This document shows positions 8,199 through 16,489 of a DNA stretch of 64,000 nt, one piece after another; within the stretch, counting starts at the first letter, position 1, and every line of letters starts with the position of its first letter. Location: NCBI RefSeq assembly GCF_014127285.1, contig NZ_CP059901.1, forward strand, positions 744,001-808,000, read 5' to 3'. The DNA is from Mumia sp. ZJ1417 (GTDB lineage: Bacteria > Actinomycetota > Actinomycetes > Propionibacteriales > Nocardioidaceae). The translations under genes were made by a program, and so were the position numbers. Under the pieces are notes generated by a model. The model was not told where the DNA came from. It did no database searches and worked only from the letters and a program-made list of their open reading frames with translations.

Positions 8199-10463
8199 AT
8201 GAGCATCGCGACCGACTCACGGCTCGACACGAGCGCCGCCCGTGGCTGGGTGGGTTTCGCCGACGGGCCCTGGCGGGACCGCGTCGACGTGCGGGACTTC
8301 ATCCAGCGCAACTACACCCCGTACGAGGGCGACAGTGGGTTCCTCGCCGGCCCGACAGCGCGGACGACCCGGATCTGGCAGCGTCTGAGCGCGATGTTCC
8401 CCGAGGAGCGCGAGAAGGGTGTCTACGACGTCGACTGGCAGACGCCGGCCGGCATCACGGCCCACGAGCCCGGCTACATCGACCGCGAGAACGAGGTCGT
8501 CGTCGGGCTCCAGACCGATGCTCCGCTCAAGCGCGCGATGATGCCGAACGGTGGGTGGCGCATGGTGGAGACCGCGCTCGACACCTACGGCTACCCGGTC
8601 GACCCGATGCTCAAGAAGGTCTTCACCGAATATCGCAAGACGCACAACCAGGGCGTGTTCGACGCCTACCCGCCGTCCGTACGCGCTGCCCGCTCGGCGC
8701 ACGTCATCACGGGGCTCCCCGACGCGTATGGCCGCGGCCGCATCATCGGCGACTACCGCCGCGTGGCGCTGTACGGGGTCGACGCCCTCATCGCGGACAA
8801 GCGCAACGACCGTGCCGCCCTTGACATGCAGCCTGCCTCCGAGGACGTCATCCGCGCACGCGAGGAGAACAGCGAGCAGATCCGCGCGCTGAACGAGCTC
8901 AAGGAGATGGCCGCCTCGTACGGGTTCGACATCTCCGGTCCCGCGACGAGCGCCCGCGAGGCCGTCCAGTGGACCTACTTCGCCTACCTCGGCGCGGTCA
9001 AGGAGCAGAACGGCGCCGCGATGTCGCTCGGACGCACCGCGACGTTCCTCGACATCTACCTCGAGCGCGACCTCGCCCGCGGTGACCTCACCGAGTCGCA
9101 GGCGCAGGAGCTGATCGACGACTTCGTCATCAAGCTGCGCATCGTGCGCTTCCTCCGTACGCCCGAGTACGACGCGCTGTTCAGCGGTGACCCGACCTGG
9201 GTGACGGAGTCGCTCGCCGGCATGGGCGACGACGGGCGGCCGCTTGTCACCAAGACGACGTTCCGCTATCTGCAGACCCTCTACAACCTCGGGCCTGCGC
9301 CGGAGCCGAACCTGACGGTGCTCTGGAGCGACCGTCTCCCCGAGGGGTTCAAGCGCTTCGCCGCGCAGGTCTCGATCGACACCTCGGCGATCCAGTACGA
9401 GTCGGACCGCCACATCCGCGAGCACTGGGGCGACGACGCCGCGATCGCGTGCTGCGTGTCCCCGATGCGGGTCGGCAAGCAGATGCAGTTCTTCGGCGCG
9501 CGGGTGAACCTCGCCAAGACGCTGCTCTACGCGATCAACGGCGGCCGTGACGAGATCACCGGCAAGCAGGTCGGCCCGGCCACCGCTCCGGTCGGCGAGG
9601 GGCCGCTCGACTACGGCGACGTCATGCGCCGCTTCGACGCCGAGATGGACTGGCTCGCCGCGACGTACGTGGAGGCACTCAACGTCATCCACTACATGCA
9701 CGACAAGTACGCCTACGAGCGGCTCGAGATGGCGCTGCACGACTCCGACGTGCTGCGGACGATGGCGTGCGGCATCGCGGGCCTGTCCGTGGCGGCGGAC
9801 TCGCTGTCGGCCATCAAGTACGCGACGGTGGTGCCCGTCTTCGACGAGCGCGGGATCGTCGTGGACTACGAGACCACCGGCGACTTCCCGACGTTCGGCA
9901 ACGACGACGACCGCGTGGACGACATCGCCCGCGACCTCGTCGAGCGGTTCATGGAGAAGGTGCGCGCCTACCCGACGTACCGCGATGCGCTGCACACCCA
10001 GTCGGTCCTCACGATCACGTCGAACGTCGTCTACGGCAAGGCCACCGGCAACACGCCGGACGGGCGCCGGCACGGCGAGCCGTTCGCGCCGGGTGCCAAC
10101 CCGATGAACGGGCGTGACACGCACGGCATGCTTGCGAGCGCGCTGTCGGTCGCCAAGCTGCCGTACGACGACGCGCAGGACGGCATCTCGCTGACGAACA
10201 CCGTGGTCCCGTCCGGGCTCGGGCGTACGAAGGACGAGCAGGTGACGAACCTTGTCGGTCTGCTCGACGCGTACACCGGCTCCGAGGGCTACCACATGAA
10301 CGTCAACGTCCTGAACCGCGAGACGCTGGAGGATGCGATGGAACACCCGGAGAACTACCCGCAGCTCACCGTACGGGTCTCCGGGTATGCGGTGAACTTC
10401 GTCCGCCTCACCCGCGAGCAGCAGCTCGACGTGCTCTCGCGGACGTTCCACGGAGCCGTCTGA
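8199..10463 (+). CDS. pflB: formate C-acetyltransferase (pyruvate formate-lyase)
   Basis: A 754-aa glycyl-radical enzyme converting pyruvate and CoA to acetyl-CoA and formate without oxygen. The catalytic cysteine pair is at 418-419 ([12 protein letters not shown]), the same numbers as in E. coli PflB; the glycyl-radical loop RVSGYAVNF near the C-terminus puts the radical Gly at residue 729. The first 25 residues are variable, then [19 protein letters not shown] matches the family start. A GGGTAGGGAAC ribosome site precedes the ATG. The activase gene overlaps its stop, so the system is complete. PFL is oxygen-sensitive and implies microaerobic or anaerobic episodes. Confidence 0.97.
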   Translation: MSIATDSRLDTSAARGWVGFADGPWRDRVDVRDFIQRNYTPYEGDSGFLAGPTARTTRIWQRLSAMFPEEREKGVYDVDWQTPAGITAHEPGYIDRENEVVVGLQTDAPLKRAMMPNGGWRMVETALDTYGYPVDPMLKKVFTEYRKTHNQGVFDAYPPSVRAARSAHVITGLPDAYGRGRIIGDYRRVALYGVDALIADKRNDRAALDMQPASEDVIRAREENSEQIRALNELKEMAASYGFDISGPATSAREAVQWTYFAYLGAVKEQNGAAMSLGRTATFLDIYLERDLARGDLTESQAQELIDDFVIKLRIVRFLRTPEYDALFSGDPTWVTESLAGMGDDGRPLVTKTTFRYLQTLYNLGPAPEPNLTVLWSDRLPEGFKRFAAQVSIDTSAIQYESDRHIREHWGDDAAIACCVSPMRVGKQMQFFGARVNLAKTLLYAINGGRDEITGKQVGPATAPVGEGPLDYGDVMRRFDAEMDWLAATYVEALNVIHYMHDKYAYERLEMALHDSDVLRTMACGIAGLSVAADSLSAIKYATVVPVFDERGIVVDYETTGDFPTFGNDDDRVDDIARDLVERFMEKVRAYPTYRDALHTQSVLTITSNVVYGKATGNTPDGRRHGEPFAPGANPMNGRDTHGMLASALSVAKLPYDDAQDGISLTNTVVPSGLGRTKDEQVTNLVGLLDAYTGSEGYHMNVNVLNRETLEDAMEHPENYPQLTVRVSGYAVNFVRLTREQQLDVLSRTFHGAV

Positions 10464-11272
10464 TGACCGCCGCCCTCCTCGCCGACGTCCCCGCGGCCGA
10501 CCTCGACCGCGGGGAGCGGATGGTGGCGATGCGCTCCGGCGAGGTCGGGGCGGTCCACTCGTGGGAGCTCGTGACCGCGGTCGACGGGCCGGGGACGCGG
10601 ATGACGACGTTCCTCACCGGCTGCCCGCTGCGCTGCCTGTATTGCCAGAACCCCGACACGTGGCGGATGCGCGACGGTACGGAGGTGCGTGCCGACGACC
10701 TTGTCGCGCGGATCGCCCGCTACCGGCCGGTGTTCGCCGCGACCGGCGGCGGCATCACGCTGTCGGGAGGCGAGCCGCTGATGCAGCCTCGCTTCGTCGC
10801 GCGGGTGCTGCGCGGTGCCAAGGAGCTCGGCGTCCGCACCGCGCTCGACACCTCCGGCTTCCTCGGGACCGCGGCGACCGACGAGATGCTCGACGACGTC
10901 GACCTCGTCCTCCTCGACGTGAAGTCGGGCGACGAGGAGACCTACCGGCGGGTGACCGGCCGTTCGCTCCAGCCCACGCTCGACTTCGGCGACCGGCTCG
11001 CCGCGCGCGGGACCGAGGTGTGGGTGCGGTTCGTCCTCGTCCCCGGTCTCACCGATGCGGACGAGAACGTCGAGAACGTCGCCCGCATCGTCGAGCGCTG
11101 GCCGAACGTCAGCCGTGTCGAGGTGCTGCCGTTCCACCAGATGGGGCGCGAGAAGTGGGAGCGGCTCGGCGCCTCGTACGATCTCGCCGATGTCACGCCG
11201 CCCTCACCCGAGCTCGTGGCGCGGGTTCGGGAGCAGTTTGAGGTGCACGGCCTCACGACGTACGTCGGCTGA
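10463..11272 (+). CDS. pflA: pyruvate formate-lyase activating enzyme (radical SAM)
   Basis: A 269-aa radical-SAM activase that makes the glycyl radical on PflB. The CxxxCxxC cluster motif is present (GCPLRCLYCQNP, about residues 54-65), followed by the SAM-binding GGGITLSGGEPL and a DTSGF strand. Compared with E. coli PflA (246 aa) the N-terminus is about 25 residues longer. It starts inside the pflB stop (TGATG), so the two are translationally coupled. Confidence 0.96.
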   Translation: MTAALLADVPAADLDRGERMVAMRSGEVGAVHSWELVTAVDGPGTRMTTFLTGCPLRCLYCQNPDTWRMRDGTEVRADDLVARIARYRPVFAATGGGITLSGGEPLMQPRFVARVLRGAKELGVRTALDTSGFLGTAATDEMLDDVDLVLLDVKSGDEETYRRVTGRSLQPTLDFGDRLAARGTEVWVRFVLVPGLTDADENVENVARIVERWPNVSRVEVLPFHQMGREKWERLGASYDLADVTPPSPELVARVREQFEVHGLTTYVG

Positions 11273-11276
11273 AGGC

Positions 11277-11791
11277 TCAGTCGTCGTGGGGCTCCTGACC
11301 CTGGAACAGGCGATCGCGTCCCGGGCCACCGCGCAGGATGTCCCTGCCGGGTCCGCCGACGAGCGTGTCGTTGCCCGGGCCGCCCCACAGGTGGTCGCGA
11401 CCGCGGTGCCTTCGAGGTCGTCGTTGCCGGAGCCGCCCCAGATGTGGTCGTTGCCGGCGTTGCCCTCGATGTCGTCGCCGGCGGAGCCGCCGCGGATGCG
11501 GTCGTTGCCCGCGCCGCCTTCGATGTCGTCCTCTCCGGCCCCGCCGCAGATGACGTCGTTGCCGCCGAGGCCCACGATGTCGTCCTCGCCGCCGAGCCCG
11601 GCGATGACGTCCCGTCCGCTGGTCCCGCGCAGGTTGTCGTCACCCTGGGTGACGATGATCGTGGCCCGCAGGCCCCCGCAGGTGGCGGCCTGCGCGGCCT
11701 CGGCCGAGCCGGTCGTGGGAGCCATGCCGGCGATCCCGAGCAGGGACGCGGCTCCGAGTGCGAGGGTACGGCGCGCGGTGGCGCGAGGCAT
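11277..11791 (-). pseudogene. exported RTX-type calcium-binding repeat protein, one-base frameshift
   Basis: The ATG at 11791 sits 6 bases after AAAGGAGA. A Tat/Sec-like signal (MPRATARRTLALGAASLL, ending in an Ala-rich cleavage region) is followed by GGxGxDxI nonapeptides (GGEDDIVGLGGNDVICGG and about four more) that form a Ca2+-binding beta-roll. At about 11408-11410 the frame breaks. Reading on in the third frame restores perfect repeats (HRGRDHLWGGPGNDTLVGG) and a stop at 11277. The span is 515 bases, one short of a multiple of three, so a single base is missing. This is either a real decay event or a sequencing error. No other RTX or type I secretion gene is nearby. Confidence 0.72.
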
Positions 11792-11904
11792 GATGTCTCC
11801 TTTGTCCGAAACCGTCGGGGTGACGACTTCAGGTAACCCTCGGACCGTGAGGCATGCATAAGTCCCCGATGAGAGGCCTCTCATCAGGTCCGCAGCGCCG
11901 GATT

Positions 11905-12492
11905 TCAGTGCGGCCAGGAAGGCGAGCGTCCGGCGAGCGCGACGACCCGGTCGAGCAGAGGGGCGTCCCCCGGCACGGGCAGCGGGGGTCCGAACAGCCC
12001 TTCGCGGGCCTGCGCCTGCTCCGGCTTCGCGGACTCCTCGACGAAGCGGTGCACGACGGCCAGATCGCCTGGGTCGACCTCGTACGGCTGCCCCGTGGCG
12101 CGCGCCAGGTCCCAGCCGTGCAGCACGACCTCGTCGAGCGCCACCGTCGCCGCGATGTCGGCAGGCATCGTGACGCCTCCGGCGGTCGCCTCGCCCTCCC
12201 ACGCCTCGGGCGAGCGCCAGGCCTCGGCGAGCGCGTCGAGGCGCTCGGGGATCCGCTGTCGCCATCCAGGGGAGAGTGCGGCGCCGGACGGTGCGGGAGC
12301 GGCGCCGAGCATCGGGTCGTCGGACTTGCGGGCCGCGAGCGTGAAGGCGAGGGAGAGGCCGTCGAGGTGCTCGAGGAGGGTCGCGACGTCGTAGTCGCAC
12401 GGGGTCGGCCGGGTCAGGTCGTCGTCGCCGACGCCGTCGAGCAGTGCTGCCACCCGCCGGGTCGAGGGGCCGAGATCGAGAAGGTCAGGCAT
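11905..12492 (-). CDS. TIGR03086-type metal-binding protein (DinB/maleylpyruvate isomerase fold)
   Basis: A 195-aa protein beginning MPDLLDLGPSTRRVAALLDGV. Its pattern TPCDYDVATLLEHLDGL, then LDEVVLHGWDLARATGQ, is that of the TIGR03086/mycothiol-dependent maleylpyruvate isomerase N-domain family, where scattered His residues bind a divalent metal and thiols such as mycothiol may be a cofactor. Substrate unknown. The ATG at 12492 has an AAAGG ahead of it. It is followed on the same strand, after 58 bases, by the HAD gene upstream of it, so the two may be co-transcribed. Confidence 0.78.
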   Translation of the reverse strand: MPDLLDLGPSTRRVAALLDGVGDDDLTRPTPCDYDVATLLEHLDGLSLAFTLAARKSDDPMLGAAPAPSGAALSPGWRQRIPERLDALAEAWRSPEAWEGEATAGGVTMPADIAATVALDEVVLHGWDLARATGQPYEVDPGDLAVVHRFVEESAKPEQAQAREGLFGPPLPVPGDAPLLDRVVALAGRSPSWPH

Positions 12493-12550
12493 TCGGGGGC
12501 CTTTCGTCGTCCGGATCTGTCGAAGGTCAGACCACGACCGACGCAGGAAC

Positions 12551-13249
12551 TCATCGAGGTGTCGACGGTGTGAGTGCGAAGACCAGGTCGTCGAGGCTGC
12601 CGAACTGCCCGTCAAACGTGTCGGAGCTCGTCGGCGGATCTCCGACCGGCCGCTCGACGAAGGCCGTCCGCATCCCGATCGCCTGCGCTCCGCGAAGGTC
12701 CCAGGCGTGGGCGGCCACCATCAGCATCCGCTCAGGGGCACAGCCCGCGGTCTCGACGGCGAGCCCGTAGACCTCTGGTGCCGGCTTGTACGCCTGGACG
12801 GTCTCGGACGAGAGTGCCTGGTGCCACCGCAGTCCGGCGCGGGCGTTGAGGTGGAGGAGCGTCGTACGACTGGCGTTGGACAGTCCGATCAGCGGGTAGT
12901 GGGCGGCGAGCCGCTCCAGCCCAGCGACGGAGTCGCCCCACGGGGAGAGGCGCCGGCCGGCTGTGGATAGCCGCGCGAGCGTGGCCACGTCGGTGACACC
13001 GGCCAGGTCCGCCACGACCCGAGCGGCCTCGCAGTCGAGGACGTCGGTGCTGGCGTACGGGCGGCCGCCTCGGGCGATGCCCTCCTGCTCGCGCTCGATG
13101 TGTTGCTGCCAGGCGGCGAGGAGCGCATCGACCGTCGCCTCCGACGACGGCACCGCCTCGCGGATCGCCGCGCGAAGGCCGCTGGGCTCGTCGACGAGCG
13201 TCCCCAGGACGTCGAACACCACGACCTCGATGTCACCGTTCTCGATCAC
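12551..13249 (-). CDS. haloacid dehalogenase type II (HAD superfamily)
   Basis: A 232-aa HAD hydrolase. Motif I is VVVFDVLGTLVDE with the nucleophile Asp; motif II is IGLSNAS; motif III Lys is in AYKPAPEVYG; the usual acidic motif IV is altered to MVAAHAWDLRGAQAIG, as in (S)-2-haloacid dehalogenases. It would hydrolyse 2-haloacids, or a related small acid, to hydroxyacids with inversion. The true substrate in actinobacterial homologues is often untested. Confidence 0.82.
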   Translation of the reverse strand: MIENGDIEVVVFDVLGTLVDEPSGLRAAIREAVPSSEATVDALLAAWQQHIEREQEGIARGGRPYASTDVLDCEAARVVADLAGVTDVATLARLSTAGRRLSPWGDSVAGLERLAAHYPLIGLSNASRTTLLHLNARAGLRWHQALSSETVQAYKPAPEVYGLAVETAGCAPERMLMVAAHAWDLRGAQAIGMRTAFVERPVGDPPTSSDTFDGQFGSLDDLVFALTPSTPR

Positions 13250-13277
13250 GAGCCCTCCTCACGTTCGGCGGGTGTAC

Positions 13278-14912
13278 TCAGACGTCGGCGGCGTCGACGA
13301 TCCGGTAGGCGTAGCCCTGCTCGGCCAGGAACCGCTGCCGGTGCTGGGCGAACTCCGCATCGACGGTGTCGCGGGCGACCACCGCGTAGAAGCGGGCCGT
13401 ACGCCCGTCGCCCTTGGGACGCAGCAGCCGGCCGAGCCGTTGCGCCTCCTCCTGGCGCGACCCGAACGAGCCCGACACCTGGATCGCGACGGACGCCTCC
13501 GGCAGGTCGACCGAGAAGTTCGCCACCTTGGAGACCACGAGCAGGTCGATCTCGCCGGTACGGAACGCCGCGAACAGCGCCTCGCGCTCCTTGACCGACG
13601 TCTCGCCCTTGATCACGGGAGCGTCGAGGCGCTCGGCGAGGTCGTCGAGCTGGTCGATGTACTGGCCGATGACCAGGGTCGGCTCACCCCTGTGCTCCTC
13701 GACCAGCCTCTGGACTACCTCGGTCTTACGGCCGGTCGACGCCGCGAGCCGGTAGCGGACGTCGGCCTCCGCCGTCGCGTACACGATCCGTTCGGAGTCA
13801 CTCAACGTCACGCGCACCTCGACGCAGTCGGCGGGAGCGATGTAGCCCTGTGCCTCGATGTCCTTCCACGGCGCGTCGTACCGCTTGGGCCCGATGAGGC
13901 TGAACACGTCGCCCTCGTGGCCGTCCTCGCGCACGAGGGTGGCGGTCAGGCCGATCCGGCGCCGTGCCTGGAGATCGGCGGTCATCCGAAAGATCGGCGC
14001 TGGCAGCAGGTGGACCTCGTCGTACACGATCAGGCCCCAGTCACGGGCGTCGAACAGCTCGAGGTGCGGATAGACGCCCTTCCGGCGCGTCGTCATCACC
14101 TGGTACGTGGCGATGGTGACGGGTCGGATCTCCTTCTTGGCCCCGCTGTACTCGCCGATCTCGTCCTCAGTGAGCGTCGTACGACGCAGCAGCTCGTCCT
14201 TCCACTGACGTGCCGAGACGGTGTTGGTGACGAGGATCAGGGTGGTCGCCTGCGCCTGTGCCATGGCGCCAGCACCGACGATCGTCTTGCCCGCACCGCA
14301 CGGGAGGACGACGACGCCGGACCCGCCGTGCCAGAACGACTCGACAGCCTCGGCCTGGTACGGCCGCATGTGCCACTCGCCGTCCGACAGGGCGATCGCG
14401 TGCGCCTCGCCGTCGACGTAGCCGGCGAGATCCTCCGCGGGCCATCCGACCTTGAGCAGTGCCTGCTTGAGCGCGCCGCGTTCGGAGGGGTGCACCACGA
14501 TCGTGTCGTCGTCGATCCGCGCCCCGAGCATCGGCGCGATGCGCTTGGAGCGGATCACCTCCTCGAGAACCGGCCGATCGGTCGTGGCGAGGACGAGCCC
14601 GTGGGTCGGGGTGTTCTCGAGCCGCAGGCGCCCATAGCGCGACATCGTCTCGGCGACGTCGACCAGGAGCGCGTGCGGCACGGGATAGCGCGAGTAGTCC
14701 ATCAGCGCGTCGACGACCTGCTCGGCGTCGTGGCCGGCGGCGCGCGCGTTCCACAGGCCGAGCGGCGTGATGCGGTAGGTGTGGATGTGCTCCGGAGACC
14801 GCTCGAGCTCAGCGAAGGGTGCGATGGCGCGCCGGCACGCGGCCGACTGGTCGTGGTCGACCTCCAGGAGGAGCGTCTTGTCGGACTGGACGATCAGGGG
14901 ACCGTCGTTCAT
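13278..14912 (-). CDS. XPB/Ercc3-type DNA helicase
   Basis: A 544-aa superfamily-2 3'-5' helicase like mycobacterial XPB. Order: an N-terminal damage-recognition-like domain, then Walker A CGAGKT (about residues 204-209), DEVH box (VYDEVHLLPA, about 295), the RED-like motif in ATLVREDGHE, and the helicase C-domain with QRLGRLLRPKGDGRTARFY. It is predicted to unwind DNA in repair or transcription-coupled processes. The ATG at 14912 follows GAGGAGA and overlaps the stop of the CGNR gene (ATGA). The helicase-associated partner lies a little upstream on the same strand, as in mycobacteria (Rv0861c/Rv0862c). Confidence 0.93.
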   Translation of the reverse strand: MNDGPLIVQSDKTLLLEVDHDQSAACRRAIAPFAELERSPEHIHTYRITPLGLWNARAAGHDAEQVVDALMDYSRYPVPHALLVDVAETMSRYGRLRLENTPTHGLVLATTDRPVLEEVIRSKRIAPMLGARIDDDTIVVHPSERGALKQALLKVGWPAEDLAGYVDGEAHAIALSDGEWHMRPYQAEAVESFWHGGSGVVVLPCGAGKTIVGAGAMAQAQATTLILVTNTVSARQWKDELLRRTTLTEDEIGEYSGAKKEIRPVTIATYQVMTTRRKGVYPHLELFDARDWGLIVYDEVHLLPAPIFRMTADLQARRRIGLTATLVREDGHEGDVFSLIGPKRYDAPWKDIEAQGYIAPADCVEVRVTLSDSERIVYATAEADVRYRLAASTGRKTEVVQRLVEEHRGEPTLVIGQYIDQLDDLAERLDAPVIKGETSVKEREALFAAFRTGEIDLLVVSKVANFSVDLPEASVAIQVSGSFGSRQEEAQRLGRLLRPKGDGRTARFYAVVARDTVDAEFAQHRQRFLAEQGYAYRIVDAADV

Positions 14913-15481
14913 ACGTCTCCTCGGGGGTTTGCGGCGGCGCCTGCCCGCTTCCGTGCACGGTACGCCGCGACGTTCGCTCGGGAGGAGCAGCGATCGGAGC
15001 AGTAGCGGCGCGAGCGGTTGGGGGAGGTGTCGACGTAGGTGTTGGCGCAGCCGTGCGCCGCGCAGACGCCGAGGCGTCCAGGGTCGAGGTCGCAGACCAG
15101 GATCGCGATGCCCATCAGCGACTCCGCGACCAGGAGATCGGCGACCGAGGCGGCACGGTCGGCGACGTGCAGACGCCACCCGCTCGGGCTCGTGCCGGTG
15201 TCGGTGGCGGCGATGTCGGTGGGGACGATGAGCGGCGTGATGCGGTGGGTGGCCAGCAGGGTGTTGACGGCGACCACCACGTCCGCAGCCCTGCCCGCTC
15301 CACCATGCTCGAAGACCGGTCGCAGGCGCCGCTGGAACCGTTGCAGGGTGCGGACGTCGCGGTCGGTGACCTGCGGGACGAGCCACTCGCGCTCGGCGAG
15401 GTGGTCGCGGACGTCGTCCACCGAGCCCAGTGACGCGTTGGCGAGCATTGCCGCGCGCTCGGCGTAGCCCACAAAGTCCAT
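14909..15481 (-). CDS. CGNR zinc-finger protein (ABATE/CGNR family)
   Basis: A 190-aa protein with a stress-response ABATE-like N-domain and a C-terminal zinc finger of pattern C-x4-C-x(about 13)-CSDRCSSRANVAAYR, a CGNR-type finger expected to bind DNA. The start at 15481 (MDFVGYAERAAML) is preferred over 15538, because a TACCAT box ends 6 bases before it. It overlaps the XPB start by 4 bases, so the regulator and the helicase are co-expressed. The finger reads SSRAN where others have CGNRAK, a minor variant. Confidence 0.8.
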   Translation of the reverse strand: MDFVGYAERAAMLANASLGSVDDVRDHLAEREWLVPQVTDRDVRTLQRFQRRLRPVFEHGGAGRAADVVVAVNTLLATHRITPLIVPTDIAATDTGTSPSGWRLHVADRAASVADLLVAESLMGIAILVCDLDPGRLGVCAAHGCANTYVDTSPNRSRRYCSDRCSSRANVAAYRARKRAGAAANPRGDV

Positions 15482-15652
15482 CCGGCCATGGTAGCCGGGG
15501 GACGGAGATCGGTAAGCGCTGTAGATCACTTTGGACATGACGGCCCCGTCGGTAAGATGTAAGCAGTAGCAAGATCAATGCTTGTTACCCACATCGTCAC
15601 CCTCGCCGCTGTTCCCCCCGGCGCGGCGAGGGTGATGTCTGTCCAGGTCAGG

Positions 15653-16489
15653 TCAGCTGCGGGGAGCGACCAGCAGCGGCTGACTGACGTAGCCGCACAG
15701 GCCATCCCCGTCCGACACGACGGCGTGCGCCACCCCGGTGCCGCGCGGCTGCACGTGCGACGTGGCGTCGAAGTACATCCAGTCCGATGCAGGCACCCGC
15801 TGGAGGGTGACCCCCATGCCCGGCGGTACGAACAGCCAGTCGCGCACATCGAGCTGCGCGCTGATCCCGTTCGTCGAGTCGGCCAGCGTGAGCAGGCGCT
15901 GCAGCCCGGTCGGTTCCTCGCCCGCGACCAGCGGCACGCGGATGCGTCCCCAGACCCGCGCGCGTTCCTCGTCGCCTCCGCCGAGGCGCCCCTCGACGAA
16001 CCGCCACTCCACCGCGCGGCCGTACCCCCACGCGGCCGGAGTGCCCGGGACCGTCAGCTGGGGCTGCGGGTCAGGGAGCTCAGGTGGCTGCACCGCGACT
16101 CCGGACCTCGGCGCCCGGTCCTCCTCGTACGCGATGAGCCAAGCGCGCGCGGTGACGACCGTGCGGCCGTCCGCGCTCATTGTGGCCTGGACCTGCCGGA
16201 CACGCTTGCCCGGGCGGAGCACCGTCACCTCGACGTCGCACGTCCCTTGAGGGATCGGGCCGAGGAAGTCGACGTCGATCTTGCCAACCGTCAGGGGTTC
16301 GTCGCCGACACTCGCCTCGAGACAGCGTCCGAGCAGCGCCGAAGGCGGGCCGCCGTGCTGTGCCCGCGCGTCCCAGGGACTCTCGGTCGCCGCGGTCGAG
16401 AGGAAGCTGGCGTCGCCGACCTGCTCGTAGAAGCTGTCGGCGGGGAGGTCGGGGAGCATGACGGCGGCTGGTGAGGTGGCAGAGGTCAC
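15653..16489 (-). CDS. acyl-CoA thioesterase family protein (double hotdog)
   Basis: A 278-aa protein with the layout of TesB-like thioesterases: an N-terminal half with AQHGGPPSALLGRCLEA and KIDVDFLGPIP, and a C-terminal half ending with a second hotdog (ADSTNGISAQLDVRDWLFVPPGM, then SDGDGLCGYVSQ). It would hydrolyse acyl-CoA. A GTG at 16489 overlaps the stop of the helicase-associated gene (GTGA) and is taken as the start; an ATG at 16459 is the alternative. Confidence 0.8.
   Translation of the reverse strand: MTSATSPAAVMLPDLPADSFYEQVGDASFLSTAATESPWDARAQHGGPPSALLGRCLEASVGDEPLTVGKIDVDFLGPIPQGTCDVEVTVLRPGKRVRQVQATMSADGRTVVTARAWLIAYEEDRAPRSGVAVQPPELPDPQPQLTVPGTPAAWGYGRAVEWRFVEGRLGGGDEERARVWGRIRVPLVAGEEPTGLQRLLTLADSTNGISAQLDVRDWLFVPPGMGVTLQRVPASDWMYFDATSHVQPRGTGVAHAVVSDGDGLCGYVSQPLLVAPRS

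Noticed and set aside
8217-10451. A 744-codon open frame antisense to pflB
   Set aside because: It is the GC-skew shadow of pflB's codons: Val/Asp/Arg-rich with no domain, and pflB itself is beyond doubt.
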